DNA of 64,000 nt from Streptomyces sp. A012304 (GTDB lineage Bacteria > Actinomycetota > Actinomycetes > Streptomycetales > Streptomycetaceae): the NCBI RefSeq assembly GCF_026008495.1, contig NZ_BQUN01000228.1, positions 42,808 to 106,807 on the forward strand, in the 5' to 3' direction. The notes under the pieces were generated by a model. The model worked only from the letters and a program-made list of their open reading frames with translations, was not told where the DNA came from and did not search any database. The number at the start of each line of letters is the position of its first letter. Position 1 is the stretch's first letter. This document shows, piece by piece, positions 8,717-17,196 of this stretch. The position numbers were made by a program, and so were the translations under genes.

Positions 8717-11700
8717 ATGCACGACGAACGCCGCCGGATCGAGGAGCGCGCCGAGCGCCTCCACAACCAGCGCATCAAGCCCGCGATCTACGCGGCCACC
8801 GTCCCCTTCGAGGTGGAGGCCTGGCAGGCCCCGGGGGAGCCGGTCCCCTTCGAGGAGGCGGCCGCCGCCCCGTACGAGCCCTTCGCGATGGACACCCCCT
8901 GGGGCCCGCCGTGGGGCACGACCTGGTTCCGGATGCGCGGCCGGGTACCCGCCGAGTTCGCGGGCCGGCGGGTCGAGGCCGTCATCGACCTCGGCTTCGT
9001 GGGGGACTGGCCGGGCAACCAGGCCGAGGCGCTCGTCCACCTGACGGACGGCACCCCGCTGAAGGCCGTCAACCCGCTCAACCAGTACGTGCCCATCGCC
9101 AACCCGGCGGCCGGCGGGGAGCAGGTCGACTACCTGGTCGAAGCCGCCTCCAACCCCGACATCCTGGCCAACGACTTCGCGGCGCCGACACCGCTCGGCG
9201 ATGTACTGACGGCAGGCGACCGCCCACTGTATACATTCCGCCGCGCCGACATCGCCGTCCTCGACGAGGAGGTCTGGCACCTCGACCTGGACGTGCAGGT
9301 GCTGCGCGAGCTGATGCGGGAGCTGGGCGAGCACGACCCGCGCCGGCACGAGATCATGCACGCCCTGGACCGCGCGATGGACCTGCTCGACCTGGACGAC
9401 ATCTCCGGCTCCGCGGCCGAGGTGCGCGCCGCGCTCAGGCCCGTGCTGTCCAAGCCCGCCAACGCGAGCGCCCACATCATCTCCGGCGTCGGCCACGCCC
9501 ACATCGACTCCGCCTGGCTGTGGCCGATCCGCGAGACCAAGCGCAAGACCTCCCGCACCTTCTCGAACGTCACCTCGCTCGCCGACGAGTACGACGACTT
9601 CGTGTTCGCCTGCTCCCAGGCCCAGCAGTACGAGTGGGTGCGCGACAACTACCCGCACGTGTGGGCGCGCATCCAGGAGTCGGTGAAGAAGGGCCAGTGG
9701 GCGCCGGTCGGCGGCATGTGGGTGGAGGCCGACGGCAACCTGCCCGGCGGCGAGGCCGTCGCCCGCCAGTTCATCCACGGCAAGCGGTTCTTCATCGAAC
9801 ACTTCGGCATCGAGACCAAGGGCGTGTGGCTGCCGGACTCCTTCGGCTACAACGCGGCCTACCCGCAGCTCGCCAAGCTCGCCGGCAACGACTGGTTCCT
9901 CACCCAGAAGATCTCCTGGAACCAGACCAACAAGTTCCCCCACCACACCTTCTGGTGGGAGGGCATCGACGGCACCCGGATCTTCACGCACTTCCCGCCC
10001 GTCGACACCTACAACGCCCGCTTCAGCGGCGAGGAGATGTCCCGCGCGGTGCGCAACTACGCCGAGAAGGGCGGCGCCACCCGCTCCCTGGCCCCCTTCG
10101 GCTGGGGCGACGGCGGTGGCGGCCCCACCCGCGAGATCATGGAGCGCGCCCGCCGGCTCGCCGACCTGGAGGGCTCGCCCAAGGTCGTCGTCGAGCACCC
10201 GGACGCCTTCTTCGCCAAGGCACGCGAGGAGTACCCCGACGCCCCGGTGTGGGTCGGGGAGCTCTACCTGGAGCTGCACCGTGCCACGTACACCTCCCAG
10301 GCCCGCACCAAGCAGGGCAACCGCCGCTCCGAACACCTGCTGCGCGAGGCGGAGCTGTGGGCGACGACCGCCGCGCTGCACGCGCCGGGCTACGCCTATC
10401 CGTACGAGCGGCTGGACCGGCTGTGGAAGACGGTCCTGCTGCACCAGTTCCACGACATCCTGCCCGGCTCGTCGATCGCCTGGGTGCACCGCGAGGCGGA
10501 GGCCGAGTACGCCCGGGTGGCGAAGGAACTGGAGGAGCTGACGGCGAAGGCGATCGCCGCGCTGGGCGGCGGCGGGCCCCGGGTGTTCAACACCAGCCCG
10601 TTCGACCGTGCCGAGGTCGTGCGCACGCCCGACGGCGCGCCGGCGTACGTCGAGGTCCCCGCGAACGGCAGCGCGCCCCTCACCGACGCCGAGCCCGCCC
10701 GGCCGGTGACCGTCTCCGGGCGGACCCTGGACAACGGGCTGGTGCGGGTACAGGTGGCCGACGACGGCACACTGTCGTCCGTTCACGATCTGCGGGCGGA
10801 CCGTGAGGTCCTCGCCGACCAGGGCAACCTGCTGCGCCTGCACACCGACCTCCCGAACTACTGGGACGCCTGGGACATCGACAAGCACTACAAGAACCGC
10901 TACACCGACCTGCTGGACGCCACGGCGATCACGGTCGTCGAGCGGGGCCCGCTCGTCGGCGCGATCCGCGTCGAGCGAGCCTTCGGCAAGGGCTCGACGA
11001 TCACCCAGACCATCACCCTGCGTGCCGGCAGCCCCCGCGTCGACTTCGAGACCGAGATCGACTGGCACGAGACGGAGAAGATCCTCAAGGCGGGCTTCCC
11101 GGTGGACGTCCGCGCCCCGCACTCCTCCGCCGAGATCCAGTTCGGCCACGTCCAGCGACCCACCCACACCAACACCAGCTGGGAGGCGGCCCGCTTCGAG
11201 GTCTCCGGCCACCGCTGGGTGCACATCGGCGAACCCGGCTACGGCGTCGCCGTGATCAACGACTCGACGTACGGCCACGACGTCTCCCGCACGGTCCGCG
11301 AGGACGGCGGGACGACCACCACCGTCCGCCTCAGCCTGGTCCGCGCCCCGCGCGTGCCCGACCCCGAGGCCGACCAGGGCCGGCACCGCCTCACCTACGC
11401 GCTGCTGCCCGGCGCGAGCATCGAGGACGCGGTCGCCGAGGGCTACGCCCTCAACCTCCCGCTGCGTGTGGCGGACGCGGCCGGCGCACCCGCCCCCGTG
11501 GTGTCGGTCGACGGCGACGGCGTGACCGCCGAGGCGGTCAAGCTCGCCGACGACGGCTCGGGCGACGTCGTCGTACGGCTCTACGAGTGCCGGGGCGGCC
11601 GGGCGAGCGGAGTGCTGCGCACCGGCTTCCCGCTCGCCTCGGCCGAGGTCACCGATCTGCTGGAGCGGCCGCAGGAGCCGGCCCCCACCGACGGCGCCGA

Positions 11701-11773
11701 CGCGGTCGCCGTCGAACTGCGGCCCTTCCAGATCCTGACGCTCCGCCTGAAGCGCGCCACCACCGGCCGGTAA
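8717..11773 (+). CDS. GH38 alpha-mannosidase
   Basis: Zinc-dependent retaining alpha-mannosidase acting on oligomannose-type glycans, 1018 aa, with no signal peptide, so intracellular. Zinc ligands appear in GHAHIDSAWLWP (H260, H262, D264) and the nucleophile Asp in WLPDSFGYN (D374); a further metal His lies in LHQFHDILPGSS. The C-terminal half is beta-sandwich. ATG 8717 follows CTGGAG by a normal spacing. It is separated from GH4 by 70 bp with a possible operator. Length and motif order match bacterial GH38. In the same operon as a fucosidase and opposite a beta-galactosidase, it suggests breakdown of a mixed mannose, galactose and fucose glycan. Confidence 0.94.
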   Translation: MHDERRRIEERAERLHNQRIKPAIYAATVPFEVEAWQAPGEPVPFEEAAAAPYEPFAMDTPWGPPWGTTWFRMRGRVPAEFAGRRVEAVIDLGFVGDWPGNQAEALVHLTDGTPLKAVNPLNQYVPIANPAAGGEQVDYLVEAASNPDILANDFAAPTPLGDVLTAGDRPLYTFRRADIAVLDEEVWHLDLDVQVLRELMRELGEHDPRRHEIMHALDRAMDLLDLDDISGSAAEVRAALRPVLSKPANASAHIISGVGHAHIDSAWLWPIRETKRKTSRTFSNVTSLADEYDDFVFACSQAQQYEWVRDNYPHVWARIQESVKKGQWAPVGGMWVEADGNLPGGEAVARQFIHGKRFFIEHFGIETKGVWLPDSFGYNAAYPQLAKLAGNDWFLTQKISWNQTNKFPHHTFWWEGIDGTRIFTHFPPVDTYNARFSGEEMSRAVRNYAEKGGATRSLAPFGWGDGGGGPTREIMERARRLADLEGSPKVVVEHPDAFFAKAREEYPDAPVWVGELYLELHRATYTSQARTKQGNRRSEHLLREAELWATTAALHAPGYAYPYERLDRLWKTVLLHQFHDILPGSSIAWVHREAEAEYARVAKELEELTAKAIAALGGGGPRVFNTSPFDRAEVVRTPDGAPAYVEVPANGSAPLTDAEPARPVTVSGRTLDNGLVRVQVADDGTLSSVHDLRADREVLADQGNLLRLHTDLPNYWDAWDIDKHYKNRYTDLLDATAITVVERGPLVGAIRVERAFGKGSTITQTITLRAGSPRVDFETEIDWHETEKILKAGFPVDVRAPHSSAEIQFGHVQRPTHTNTSWEAARFEVSGHRWVHIGEPGYGVAVINDSTYGHDVSRTVREDGGTTTTVRLSLVRAPRVPDPEADQGRHRLTYALLPGASIEDAVAEGYALNLPLRVADAAGAPAPVVSVDGDGVTAEAVKLADDGSGDVVVRLYECRGGRASGVLRTGFPLASAEVTDLLERPQEPAPTDGADAVAVELRPFQILTLRLKRATTGR

Positions 11774-11859
11774 CCCCGGCCCCCGGCGGGCGCGGCACCT
11801 TCCCCGGGCCGACGCCGCGCCCGCCCCCCGCATCCCCTCGCGCCAGCAGGAGTTCACCC

Positions 11860-13110
11860 GTGCCGATGCAACCGTGGTTCACCGACGCCAAGTTGGGGAT
11901 CTTCGTCCACTGGGGGATCTACGCCGTCGACGGAGTCCAGGAGTCCTGGTCGTTCTACGACGACATCGTGCCGCACGACCAGTACATGTCCCAGCTCGAC
12001 CGCTTCACCGCGGCGCGCTACGACCCGCGGGCCTGGGCGCGCCTGTTCGCCCGCGCCGGCGCCAGGTACGCGGTCCTCACCAGCCGTCACCACGACGGCG
12101 TGGCCCTGTGGGACACCGCCCACGGCGACCTCAACGTGGGGCGCGACCTCATCACCGGCTATGCCGACGCCCTGCGCGAGCAAGGGCTGAAGGTAGGCCT
12201 GTACTACTCCCACTCCGACTGGAACCACCCCGACTACGCCTCCACCCGCAAGCCGGGCCGCCCGCCGGAGCTGGAGGACAACCGCTACTCCGAGGTGGCC
12301 GCCGAGTTCGAGGACCTTCAGGCCTGGGAGCGGTTCCTCGCCTACCGGGACGGACAGATCCGCGAACTCGCCGGCCGCTACCGGCCCGATCTGATGTGGT
12401 TCGACGGCGAGTGGGACCGCAGCGAGGAGCAGTGGCGCATCCGCGAACTCGCCGCGCTGATCCGCTCCTACGTGCCCGACTGCGTCTTCAACGCCCGCAT
12501 GCTCGGCGAGGGCGACTACGCGACCCCCGAGCAGGGCGCTCCCGTCGTCCCGCCGGAGGGCCCCTGGGAGCTGTGCCTGACCATCAACGACTCCTGGGGC
12601 TTCCAGCACCACGACCACAACCACAAGTCGGTCGATCAGCTCGTCCGCTACTTCGCGGAGACCATCGGCGGCGGGGGCAACCTGCTGCTCAGCGTCGGCC
12701 CCCGGGAGGACGGGACGATCCCCGAGGAGCAGGCGGAGCGGCTCGAAGGGCTCGGCGACTGGATCACCCGGCACGCGGAGGCGGTGTACGGGACCGTCCG
12801 GGGGCTGCCCGCCGGGCACCACCACGGGCCGAGCACGCTCTCCCCGGACCGCCGCACCCTGTACCTGACCCTGTACGACGCGCCGCGTGCCCCGTTCGGT
12901 GTGCGCGGGCTGCTCGGCAAGGTGCGCCGGGCGACGGTGCTGGGCAGCGGCACGGAGCTGGGTCACCGGGTCGTCGGCGGCCTGCACGAGGCGCCGGGGG
13001 TGCTGTGGATCGACCCGCCGGCCGCGGCCGACCTCGACCCGCACGCCACGGTGATCGCGGTGGAACTGGAGGGGGAGCTGGAGCTGTACCGGGGCTCGGG
13101 CCGCTTCTGA
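11860..13110 (+). CDS. GH29 alpha-L-fucosidase
   Basis: Removes terminal alpha-L-fucose by a retaining mechanism, 416 aa, no signal peptide. N-terminal WFTDAKLGIFVHWGIYAVD and the SRHHDGVALWDT segment are typical of the GH29 barrel; the likely nucleophile Asp is in LMWFDGEWD (D182). A beta-sandwich C-terminal domain follows. GTG 11860 has AGGAG 7 bases upstream, which decides the start; an ATG two codons on is weaker. It is the last gene of the plus operon, ending before a strong hairpin. A second, secreted fucosidase (GH95) lies 30 kb away. Confidence 0.93.
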   Translation: MPMQPWFTDAKLGIFVHWGIYAVDGVQESWSFYDDIVPHDQYMSQLDRFTAARYDPRAWARLFARAGARYAVLTSRHHDGVALWDTAHGDLNVGRDLITGYADALREQGLKVGLYYSHSDWNHPDYASTRKPGRPPELEDNRYSEVAAEFEDLQAWERFLAYRDGQIRELAGRYRPDLMWFDGEWDRSEEQWRIRELAALIRSYVPDCVFNARMLGEGDYATPEQGAPVVPPEGPWELCLTINDSWGFQHHDHNHKSVDQLVRYFAETIGGGGNLLLSVGPREDGTIPEEQAERLEGLGDWITRHAEAVYGTVRGLPAGHHHGPSTLSPDRRTLYLTLYDAPRAPFGVRGLLGKVRRATVLGSGTELGHRVVGGLHEAPGVLWIDPPAAADLDPHATVIAVELEGELELYRGSGRF

Positions 13111-13153
13111 CGGCGGGCCGCCCGAGGCGACGTCCCGTACCCGGGGAACACGT

Positions 13154-13198
13154 TCGGGTCGGCCGGTCGCTCCCCGTGACAGCGACCGACCGACCCGA
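13154..13198 (+). terminator. Hairpin terminator after the glycosidase operon
   Basis: An 18-bp stem with one mismatch (13154-13171 with 13181-13198) closes on a 9-base loop, 44 bases after the GH29 stop. No U-run follows, as is common for Streptomyces terminators. A C-rich, A-poor stretch lies immediately downstream. Confidence 0.75.
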
Positions 13199-13399
13199 TC
13201 CCCCGTGCCACCGAGGATCCCCCGATCCCCGGCTTTCCCTGGTGGTGCTTCCCCTGTTCCCCCGTGGGTTTCCCCCGTGGCCCCGTGGTTCCCCCGTTCG
13301 CTCCCCGCGCTTCTCCTCCGGGTGTCCCCCGTGGGTCCCCCGTTCTTCCCTGCGTTTCCCCCGAGGGCCGGTCCTTCCCCCGTGGCCCTTCACCCTTAA
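13199..13399. other. C/T-rich, A-poor non-coding stretch with CCCCCGTGG repeats
   Basis: No gene. The plus strand is dominated by C and T, with very few A, and irregular repeats of CCCCCGTGG, TTTCCCCC and related units between two convergent operons. Read-through RNA from the glycosidase operon would be C-rich, which suits Rho loading; the minus strand has many G-runs that could form quadruplexes. Both roles are inference. Confidence 0.6.
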
Positions 13400-13434
13400 G
13401 AGCACGCGGACGCGGCCCTGATACACCCCCGGCG

Positions 13435-13468
13435 AAAAAAATTTCCCCCCGGATCCGGATCCGGGGGG
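13435..13468 (-). terminator. Rho-independent terminator of the ATP-grasp gene
   Basis: A perfect 24-bp palindrome (13445-13468) is followed, in the minus direction, by AAATTTTTTT (13444-13435), starting 31 bases after the ATP-grasp stop. Stem plus a seven-T tract is the classical intrinsic form, unusual in such GC-rich DNA. Confidence 0.85.
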
Positions 13469-13499
13469 AGCGGGCCTTCCTGGGCGGGCTCGGACAGCC

Positions 13500-14630
13500 C
13501 TACAGCGGCAGCGCCTCGGCCGCGGTGGTCGTCTGCACGGGCTCGACCGGGGCGGGCACCGCCGGCAGCAGGGTCTCGGTCTCCTCCAGCCGCTGCTGCG
13601 GCAGCGACACCGGGCGCAGCTGCCGCGGCCCCGACACCACCGTGTAGTCCTGGCCGAGGAACGGCGGCACGATCTCGCCCGGGTCCTCGCCGAGGGCCAG
13701 CTGCACGGCCGCCCACGGCGCGTTCACCCCGCACAGCGACAGCTGGTGCAGCCCTCCGGCGGGACGCGTGTTGACGTCCATCAGGACCGGCCGCTCGCCG
13801 AACATCCGGAACTGGATGTTGGACAGGTAGTGCAGCCCGAAGCCCTCGGCGATCCGGCGGGCCGGCTCCAGCCACTGGTCCTGGAGGGTGAAGCCCCGCC
13901 GGCGGCCGTTCTTGGTGCGGCCGATGGCGAGCCGGACGAGGTTGTCGGGCCCGGTGAGGCAGTCCACGGACACCTCCGGCTGCTCCAGACGGGGCATCAC
14001 CAGCCAGTCCACGGGCTCGTCGGCCTGCTTCAGCGCCTCCACGACCAGGTCCAGCTGGACGTAGGGCGTCGGGAAGCCGCTCAGGTGCATGAGGGAGAAG
14101 GGGGCGCGCGTGATCACCCGGAAGCCCACCCCGCCCGCGCCGGACGCGGGCTTGAAGCACGCCTTGTGCCCGTCGGCCTCCAACTCATCGACGGCCGCGA
14201 CGAGTTCGTCCGCCGTCCGCACCCGCCGCCACGGCGGCACGGGCACGCCGATCGCCTGGACCGCCTCGTAGGCGATCACCTTGTCGTGGAAGACGGCCAC
14301 CGCCTCCGGCGGCGGCGCCAGCAGCGCCGTGCCGATCGCGGCGAAGTCGGCGCGGTGCGCGACGATCGCCGACTGGTGCAGCCGGGGCACGAACACGTCG
14401 ATACCGCGGCGCTGGCACTGGTCGAGGGCGTACTCGACGTACGCGGCGGGGGAGAGGCCCTCCGGCTCCAGGTCGGCGGTGTCGGCGGCGGCCAGCACGG
14501 GGGAGTCCGCGTCACCGTGCGTGGCATGGATCTCGACGGCCCGGTCGTTCGGATTTCGTCGCAGCTGATCCATGAAGAACACGTTCTCCGCGTACGTGCG
14601 GTTGAGCCAGACGCGTACGCGAGAGACCAT
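13500..14630 (-). CDS. ATP-grasp domain protein
   Basis: An ATP-grasp fold enzyme of 376 aa, which would join a carboxylate to an amine or thiol through an acyl-phosphate; its substrate is unknown. Visible elements are a central lysine in KACFKPASGAGGVGF (nucleotide loop), the ligand segment VDWLVMPRLEQPEVSVDC, and the metal site ERPVLMDVNTRPAGGLHQL. The N-terminal third is a CPSase-like pre-ATP-grasp domain. It stands alone, with an intrinsic terminator behind it and a 319-bp divergent gap ahead, so it is probably monocistronic. Confidence 0.82.
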   Translation of the reverse strand: MVSRVRVWLNRTYAENVFFMDQLRRNPNDRAVEIHATHGDADSPVLAAADTADLEPEGLSPAAYVEYALDQCQRRGIDVFVPRLHQSAIVAHRADFAAIGTALLAPPPEAVAVFHDKVIAYEAVQAIGVPVPPWRRVRTADELVAAVDELEADGHKACFKPASGAGGVGFRVITRAPFSLMHLSGFPTPYVQLDLVVEALKQADEPVDWLVMPRLEQPEVSVDCLTGPDNLVRLAIGRTKNGRRRGFTLQDQWLEPARRIAEGFGLHYLSNIQFRMFGERPVLMDVNTRPAGGLHQLSLCGVNAPWAAVQLALGEDPGEIVPPFLGQDYTVVSGPRQLRPVSLPQQRLEETETLLPAVPAPVEPVQTTTAAEALPL

Positions 14631-14949
14631 GCAGGCCGCCTTTCACGGTTCGCGGGCAGGGCGGAGCAGGCCCGAGCCCGGGCAGGGAAATGGAGGGACA
14701 CCAAACCGCGCGGCGCGGAAGCGGGTTCATGGCGGAGGTGTTGGGGCGATCATACGGCTTCCCGAGGGTGCCGCGTGCAACGCGCGTGTTACGGATTTTC
14801 CGATCATGTTCACGTAGGTCCCGGAGTCGGGTAAGGGCACCTTCGTGCCACCTGGTGCGGCGCGTCCTTGTCCCGCCCGCGTGAATGTGTTCTCGTGGTG
14901 CCGTTCGGGTGTGCTCGTTCAGTGGTGCGTGTGGAGCGGGGGGCGGAAG
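14631..14949. other. Divergent intergenic region, ATP-grasp / metallophosphoesterase
   Basis: No gene seen. It must hold both promoters. CGATCAT occurs twice (about 14747 and 14800), and there are AT-richer patches around 14790-14815. No clear -35/-10 pair can be assigned. Confidence 0.4.
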
Positions 14950-15810
14950 GTGACAACGACGGCCGGTGGTGCCGGACAGCTGCTGGCCATCAGCGATCTG
15001 CACATCGGCTATGCCGAGAACCGGGCGCTGGTCGAACGCATGGCCCCGGAATCGGACGACGACTGGCTGCTGGTCGCCGGTGACGTCTCGGAGAGCGTCG
15101 CGGACATCCGCTGGGCGCTGAAGACCCTCGCGAGCCGCTTCCGCAAGGTCATCTGGGCGCCCGGCAACCACGAGCTGTGGACCCACCCCAAGGACGTCGT
15201 CACCCTGCGCGGCGTCGCCCGCTACGAGCACCTCGTCGAGGTCTGCCGCGAGCTGGGCGTGACGACCCCCGAGGACCCCTACCCGGTGTGGGAGGGACCC
15301 GGCGGCCCGGTCGCCGTCGCACCCCTGTTCCTGCTGTACGACTACTCCTTCCTGCCGGCCGGCTGCGCCACCAAGGACGAGGGCCTGGCCTACGCGCACG
15401 GCACGGGCATCGTGTGCAACGACGAGTTCCTGCTGCACCCCGACCCGTACCCGACCCGCGAGGACTGGTGCCGGGCCCGCGTCGCCGAGACCGAGCGCCG
15501 GCTCGCCGAGATCCCCGACCACCTGCCCACGGTCCTGGTCAACCACTACCCGCTGCACCGCCACCCCATGGACATCCTGTGGTACCCCGAGTTCGCCATG
15601 TGGTGCGGCACCGGGCTGACCGCGGACTGGCACCGCCGGTTCCGCGTCGCCGCCATGGTCTACGGCCATCTGCACATCCCACGGACCACCTTCCATGAGG
15701 GCGTCCGCTTCGAAGAGGTGTCCGTGGGCTACCCCCGCGAGTGGCGCAGACGGGAGCGGCCGCCGGGCCGTCTGCGCCGCATCCTGCCGACGGAGGACGA
15801 CACCGCGTGA
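14950..15810 (+). CDS. Metallophosphoesterase paired with PPTase (PptH-like)
   Basis: Calcineurin-like metallophosphoesterase, 286 aa from GTG 14950; earlier in-frame GTGs at 14881 and others cannot be excluded. Metal-binding motifs in order are DLH (D16, H18), GDVSE (D45), GNHEL (N73, H74), VNHYP and GHLHIPR. It overlaps the PPTase start by 4 bases. The same gene pairing occurs in Mycobacterium tuberculosis, where PptH removes 4-prime-phosphopantetheine from carrier proteins and opposes PptT. That established case suggests this enzyme is also a phosphopantetheinyl hydrolase, but the assignment rests on pairing and fold. Confidence 0.85.
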   Translation: MTTTAGGAGQLLAISDLHIGYAENRALVERMAPESDDDWLLVAGDVSESVADIRWALKTLASRFRKVIWAPGNHELWTHPKDVVTLRGVARYEHLVEVCRELGVTTPEDPYPVWEGPGGPVAVAPLFLLYDYSFLPAGCATKDEGLAYAHGTGIVCNDEFLLHPDPYPTREDWCRARVAETERRLAEIPDHLPTVLVNHYPLHRHPMDILWYPEFAMWCGTGLTADWHRRFRVAAMVYGHLHIPRTTFHEGVRFEEVSVGYPREWRRRERPPGRLRRILPTEDDTA

Positions 15811-16496
15811 TCGAGGAGCTGCTGCCGGAGACGGTCGTCGCCGTGGAGGCGCACGGCGAGGACGGCGTGCGCGCGTTCGGCGACGGACCGCTGTACCCCG
15901 AGGAGGAGGCGCTGGTGGCACGTGCCGTCGCCAAGCGCCGCCGCGAGTTCACCGTCGTACGCTCCTGCGCCCGTCGCGCGATGGAGAAGCTCGGGGTGCC
16001 CCCGCAGCCGGTGCTGCCCGGTGAGCGCGGCGCGCCGCGGTGGCCGGAGGGCCTGGCCGGCAGCATGACCCACTGCGACGGCTACGGCGCCGCCGCCCTG
16101 GTCCGGGCCGACGACCTGGCCTCCCTCGGCATCGACGCCGAACCCCACGCGCCGCTCCCGGAGGGCGTGCTGCCGGCCGTCGCGCTGCCCGCGGAGGAGG
16201 AGCGGCTGCGCCGGCTGGCCGAGGACCGTCCCGAGGTGCACTGGGACCGGCTGCTGTTCAGCGCCAAGGAGTCCGTCTACAAGGCGTGGTTCCCCCTCAC
16301 CCGGAAGTGGCTGGACTTCGGCGAGGCCGACATCGACATCGACGCCGGCCCCGCCGACGGCGCGCTGGGCGGATTCCGCGCCCGGCTCCTCGTCCCCGGG
16401 CCGGTGGTCGGCGGCCGCGAGGTCGGGCACTTCGACGGCCGCTGGATCGTCGGCCGGGGGCTGGTCGCGACGGCGGTCGTGGTGCCGCACGGGTGA
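15807..16496 (+). CDS. 4-prime-phosphopantetheinyl transferase, Sfp/PptT type
   Basis: Transfers phosphopantetheine from CoA to carrier proteins of fatty-acid, polyketide or nonribosomal-peptide synthases, 229 aa. The Mg-binding motif GIDAE (residues 108-112) and FSAKESVYK (151-159) are intact, as is the RRREFTVVRSCAR segment of EntD-like enzymes. GTG 15807 overlaps the upstream stop (GTGA), so synthesis is coupled to the esterase. The tail is followed at once by 18-bp tandem repeats. Targets are not encoded nearby, so it is probably a general activator. Confidence 0.92.
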   Translation: MIEELLPETVVAVEAHGEDGVRAFGDGPLYPEEEALVARAVAKRRREFTVVRSCARRAMEKLGVPPQPVLPGERGAPRWPEGLAGSMTHCDGYGAAALVRADDLASLGIDAEPHAPLPEGVLPAVALPAEEERLRRLAEDRPEVHWDRLLFSAKESVYKAWFPLTRKWLDFGEADIDIDAGPADGALGGFRARLLVPGPVVGGREVGHFDGRWIVGRGLVATAVVVPHG

Positions 16497-16500
16497 GCGC

Positions 16501-16590
16501 GCGGCGACCGGTGAGCGCGCCGCGACCGGTGTGTGGGCGGCGACCGGTGAGCGCGCGACGACCGGTGTGTAGGCGGCGACCGCTCACCGC
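16501..16590. repeat. 18-bp tandem repeat, five units in an A-B-A-B-A pattern
   Basis: Five consecutive 18-bp units start five bases after the PPTase stop: GCGGCGACCGGTGAGCGC at 16501 and exactly again at 16537; related units ending GTGTGTGG/GTGTGTAG at 16519 and 16555; and a diverged copy at 16573. The higher-order period is therefore 36 bp. Confidence 0.9.
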
Positions 16591-16624
16591 CCGTGCCGGG
16601 TGCCCCGCGCCGCAGGGGCCCGTG

Positions 16625-16648
16625 CGGGCCTGAGGCCCCGTAGGCCCG
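16625..16648. terminator. Possible bidirectional hairpin between convergent genes
   Basis: CGGGCCT (16625-16631) pairs with AGGCCCG (16642-16648) around a 10-base loop, just before the end of the minus 79-aa gene and after the PPTase repeats. There is no T tract on either side. Confidence 0.4.
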
Positions 16649-16654
16649 GGCCCG

Positions 16655-16894
16655 TCACCGCTCCGGGCACCACAGGTGCAGCAGCCGGAAGAACTCCTCC
16701 TCGTTGCCCGCGAGCCCCGCGTCCGCCAGGGCCCGCTCCGCCTCGGCCAGGACGCTCGGCGGGACGACCGGGGCACGCCGGTCGTGCGGAGGGCCGGCTG
16801 CCTCGTCCCCGAAGGCGGCTCGGACGGTGTGCAACAGCCGCAGATAGGCCTGGACGGCGGTGCGCTCACGGTCGGTCAGTACGGCGGTGGGCAT
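16655..16894 (-). CDS. Small hypothetical protein, 79 aa
   Basis: Not recognised. The ATG at 16894 has a GGGGAGAG ribosome site about 7 bases upstream. The protein is mostly helical and acidic, with no membrane segment; the C-terminal half (NEEEFFRLLHLWCPER) looks amphipathic. The codon pattern is typical of the neighbourhood. It lies alone between the PPTase and the ImmA-like gene on the minus strand. Confidence 0.65.
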   Translation of the reverse strand: MPTAVLTDRERTAVQAYLRLLHTVRAAFGDEAAGPPHDRRAPVVPPSVLAEAERALADAGLAGNEEEFFRLLHLWCPER

Positions 16895-17196
16895 CGGTCG
16901 GCTCTCCCCGTTTCGGCGTCGTCTCCCCCGCGCCCCGACGGCGCGTACGCCACCCGTGCGGCGGCGCACCCCCCAGCTTGCCGCGCACCACTGACAATCC
17001 GGCCGCGCTCCACCTCGGTTCGCCCGCTTAGCGGAGGCGGAACCTGGTCGCGACCGCCCGCCGGAAACCGTCCCCACGCTGGTGGTAAGGGCTTTCGAAG
17101 GAGCGTCGGCGGACCGGGTGACGGCAGGCGCCACCGCGTCGTGCACGGCTGCGGGCGCGCCCCCGGACGGCCGGCCCGGGCCCGGTGCCGGCCCGC
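16895..17196. other. Intergenic region, no gene seen
   Basis: This stretch lies between the ImmA-like gene end and the 79-aa gene start, both on the minus strand. It would carry the promoter of the small gene. I see no confident promoter, repeat or hairpin. Confidence 0.4.

Noticed and set aside
8639..11857. 1072-codon minus-strand open frame under the alpha-mannosidase
   Set aside because: Shadow of GH38, with low-complexity Gly/Val/Arg composition. The plus frame carries the zinc and nucleophile motifs.
13199..13399. C/T-rich tract considered as a coding region for a Pro/Arg-rich protein
   Set aside because: Frames exist only because A and T are rare; there is no ribosome site and the repeats do not keep a codon period.
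13445..13468. Perfect palindrome considered as a regulator operator
   Set aside because: Its place just after a stop codon, followed by seven Ts on the minus strand, fits an intrinsic terminator better.
16501..16590. Tandem repeats considered as a CRISPR array
   Set aside because: Units are contiguous 18-bp copies with no unique spacers and no cas genes nearby.
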